Source: Rhodanobacter sp. MP7CTX1
Lineage (GTDB): Bacteria > Pseudomonadota > Gammaproteobacteria > Xanthomonadales > Rhodanobacteraceae
Assembly (NCBI RefSeq): GCF_014205795.1
Contig: NZ_JACHCN010000002.1
Coordinates: 124,001 to 188,000 of the forward strand
Direction: 5' to 3'
Length of the DNA stretch: 64,000 nt
The position numbers were made by a program, and so were the translations under genes. Every line of letters begins with the position of its first letter. Position 1 is the first letter of the stretch. Under the pieces are notes generated by a model, which was not told where the DNA came from, did not search any database, and worked only from the letters and a program-made list of their open reading frames with translations. This document shows, piece after piece, positions 62,472 through 64,000 of this stretch.

Positions 62472-64000
<1,529 letters not shown>

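Overview
The window looks like chromosomal DNA of a GC-rich gammaproteobacterium of the order Xanthomonadales, most likely near Rhodanobacter/Dyella/Luteibacter. The pointers are a fused aspartokinase/diaminopimelate decarboxylase (LysAC), the MurL/MurD2 route to D-glutamate in peptidoglycan, several secreted S53 (sedolisin) peptidases, an alpha-amino acid ester hydrolase whose key residue numbers match the Xanthomonas enzyme, and abundant short palindromic repeats set as inverted pairs. No tRNA, rRNA, CRISPR array, insertion sequence or prophage was seen. The species call is inference.

Layout. 1-6.1 kb (minus): mrcB (cut by the window edge), an atypical SDR protein, a TPR-like membrane protein and relA. 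6.4-11.8 kb: a small secreted protein, hrpA (minus; two families of palindromic repeats lie in frame inside it) and dps. 12-20.5 kb (plus): an NdvB-like GH17-GT2 beta-glucan synthase, then tamA-tamB for outer-membrane protein assembly. 20.7-22.7 kb: a DUF3300 lipoprotein with a QQRPQP-repeat tail. 22.9-30.6 kb (minus): murD2, murL, a DUF559 endonuclease-like gene bracketed by inverted repeats, lysAC and a class I fumarase. 31-39.2 kb (plus): three secreted S53 peptidases; the first two are a tandem duplication that includes leader and trailer. 39.3-43.5 kb (plus): an APC permease and a two-gene molybdenum-hydroxylase-like pair in which one iron-sulfur site and the usual catalytic glutamate both appear lost. 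43.6-47.5 kb: a cytosolic-type sulfatase and a divergent alpha-amino acid ester hydrolase. 47.5-54.3 kb (minus): the minor-pilin operon pilV-pilW-pilX-pilY1-pilE. 54.5-58.3 kb (minus): a small lipoprotein and two paralogous TonB-like proteins with an unrecognised shared C-terminal domain. 58.4-64 kb: an EF-G-like GTPase, a GreB-like factor, a SET-domain methyltransferase, an LEA-like lipoprotein and an acyl-CoA dehydrogenase cut by the right edge.

Functional themes. Much of the window concerns the cell envelope: peptidoglycan polymerisation and precursor synthesis (mrcB, murD2, murL, plus diaminopimelate from lysAC), periplasmic glucan (ndvB), outer-membrane assembly (tamAB) and pili (pil operon). 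A second theme is secreted or periplasmic degradation of peptides and amino-acid esters, next to an amino acid permease. The strongest leads are the degenerate molybdo-hydroxylase pair, the palindromic repeats domesticated as coding sequence inside hrpA, the DUF559 gene framed by the same repeats, and the paired TonB-like proteins of unknown function.
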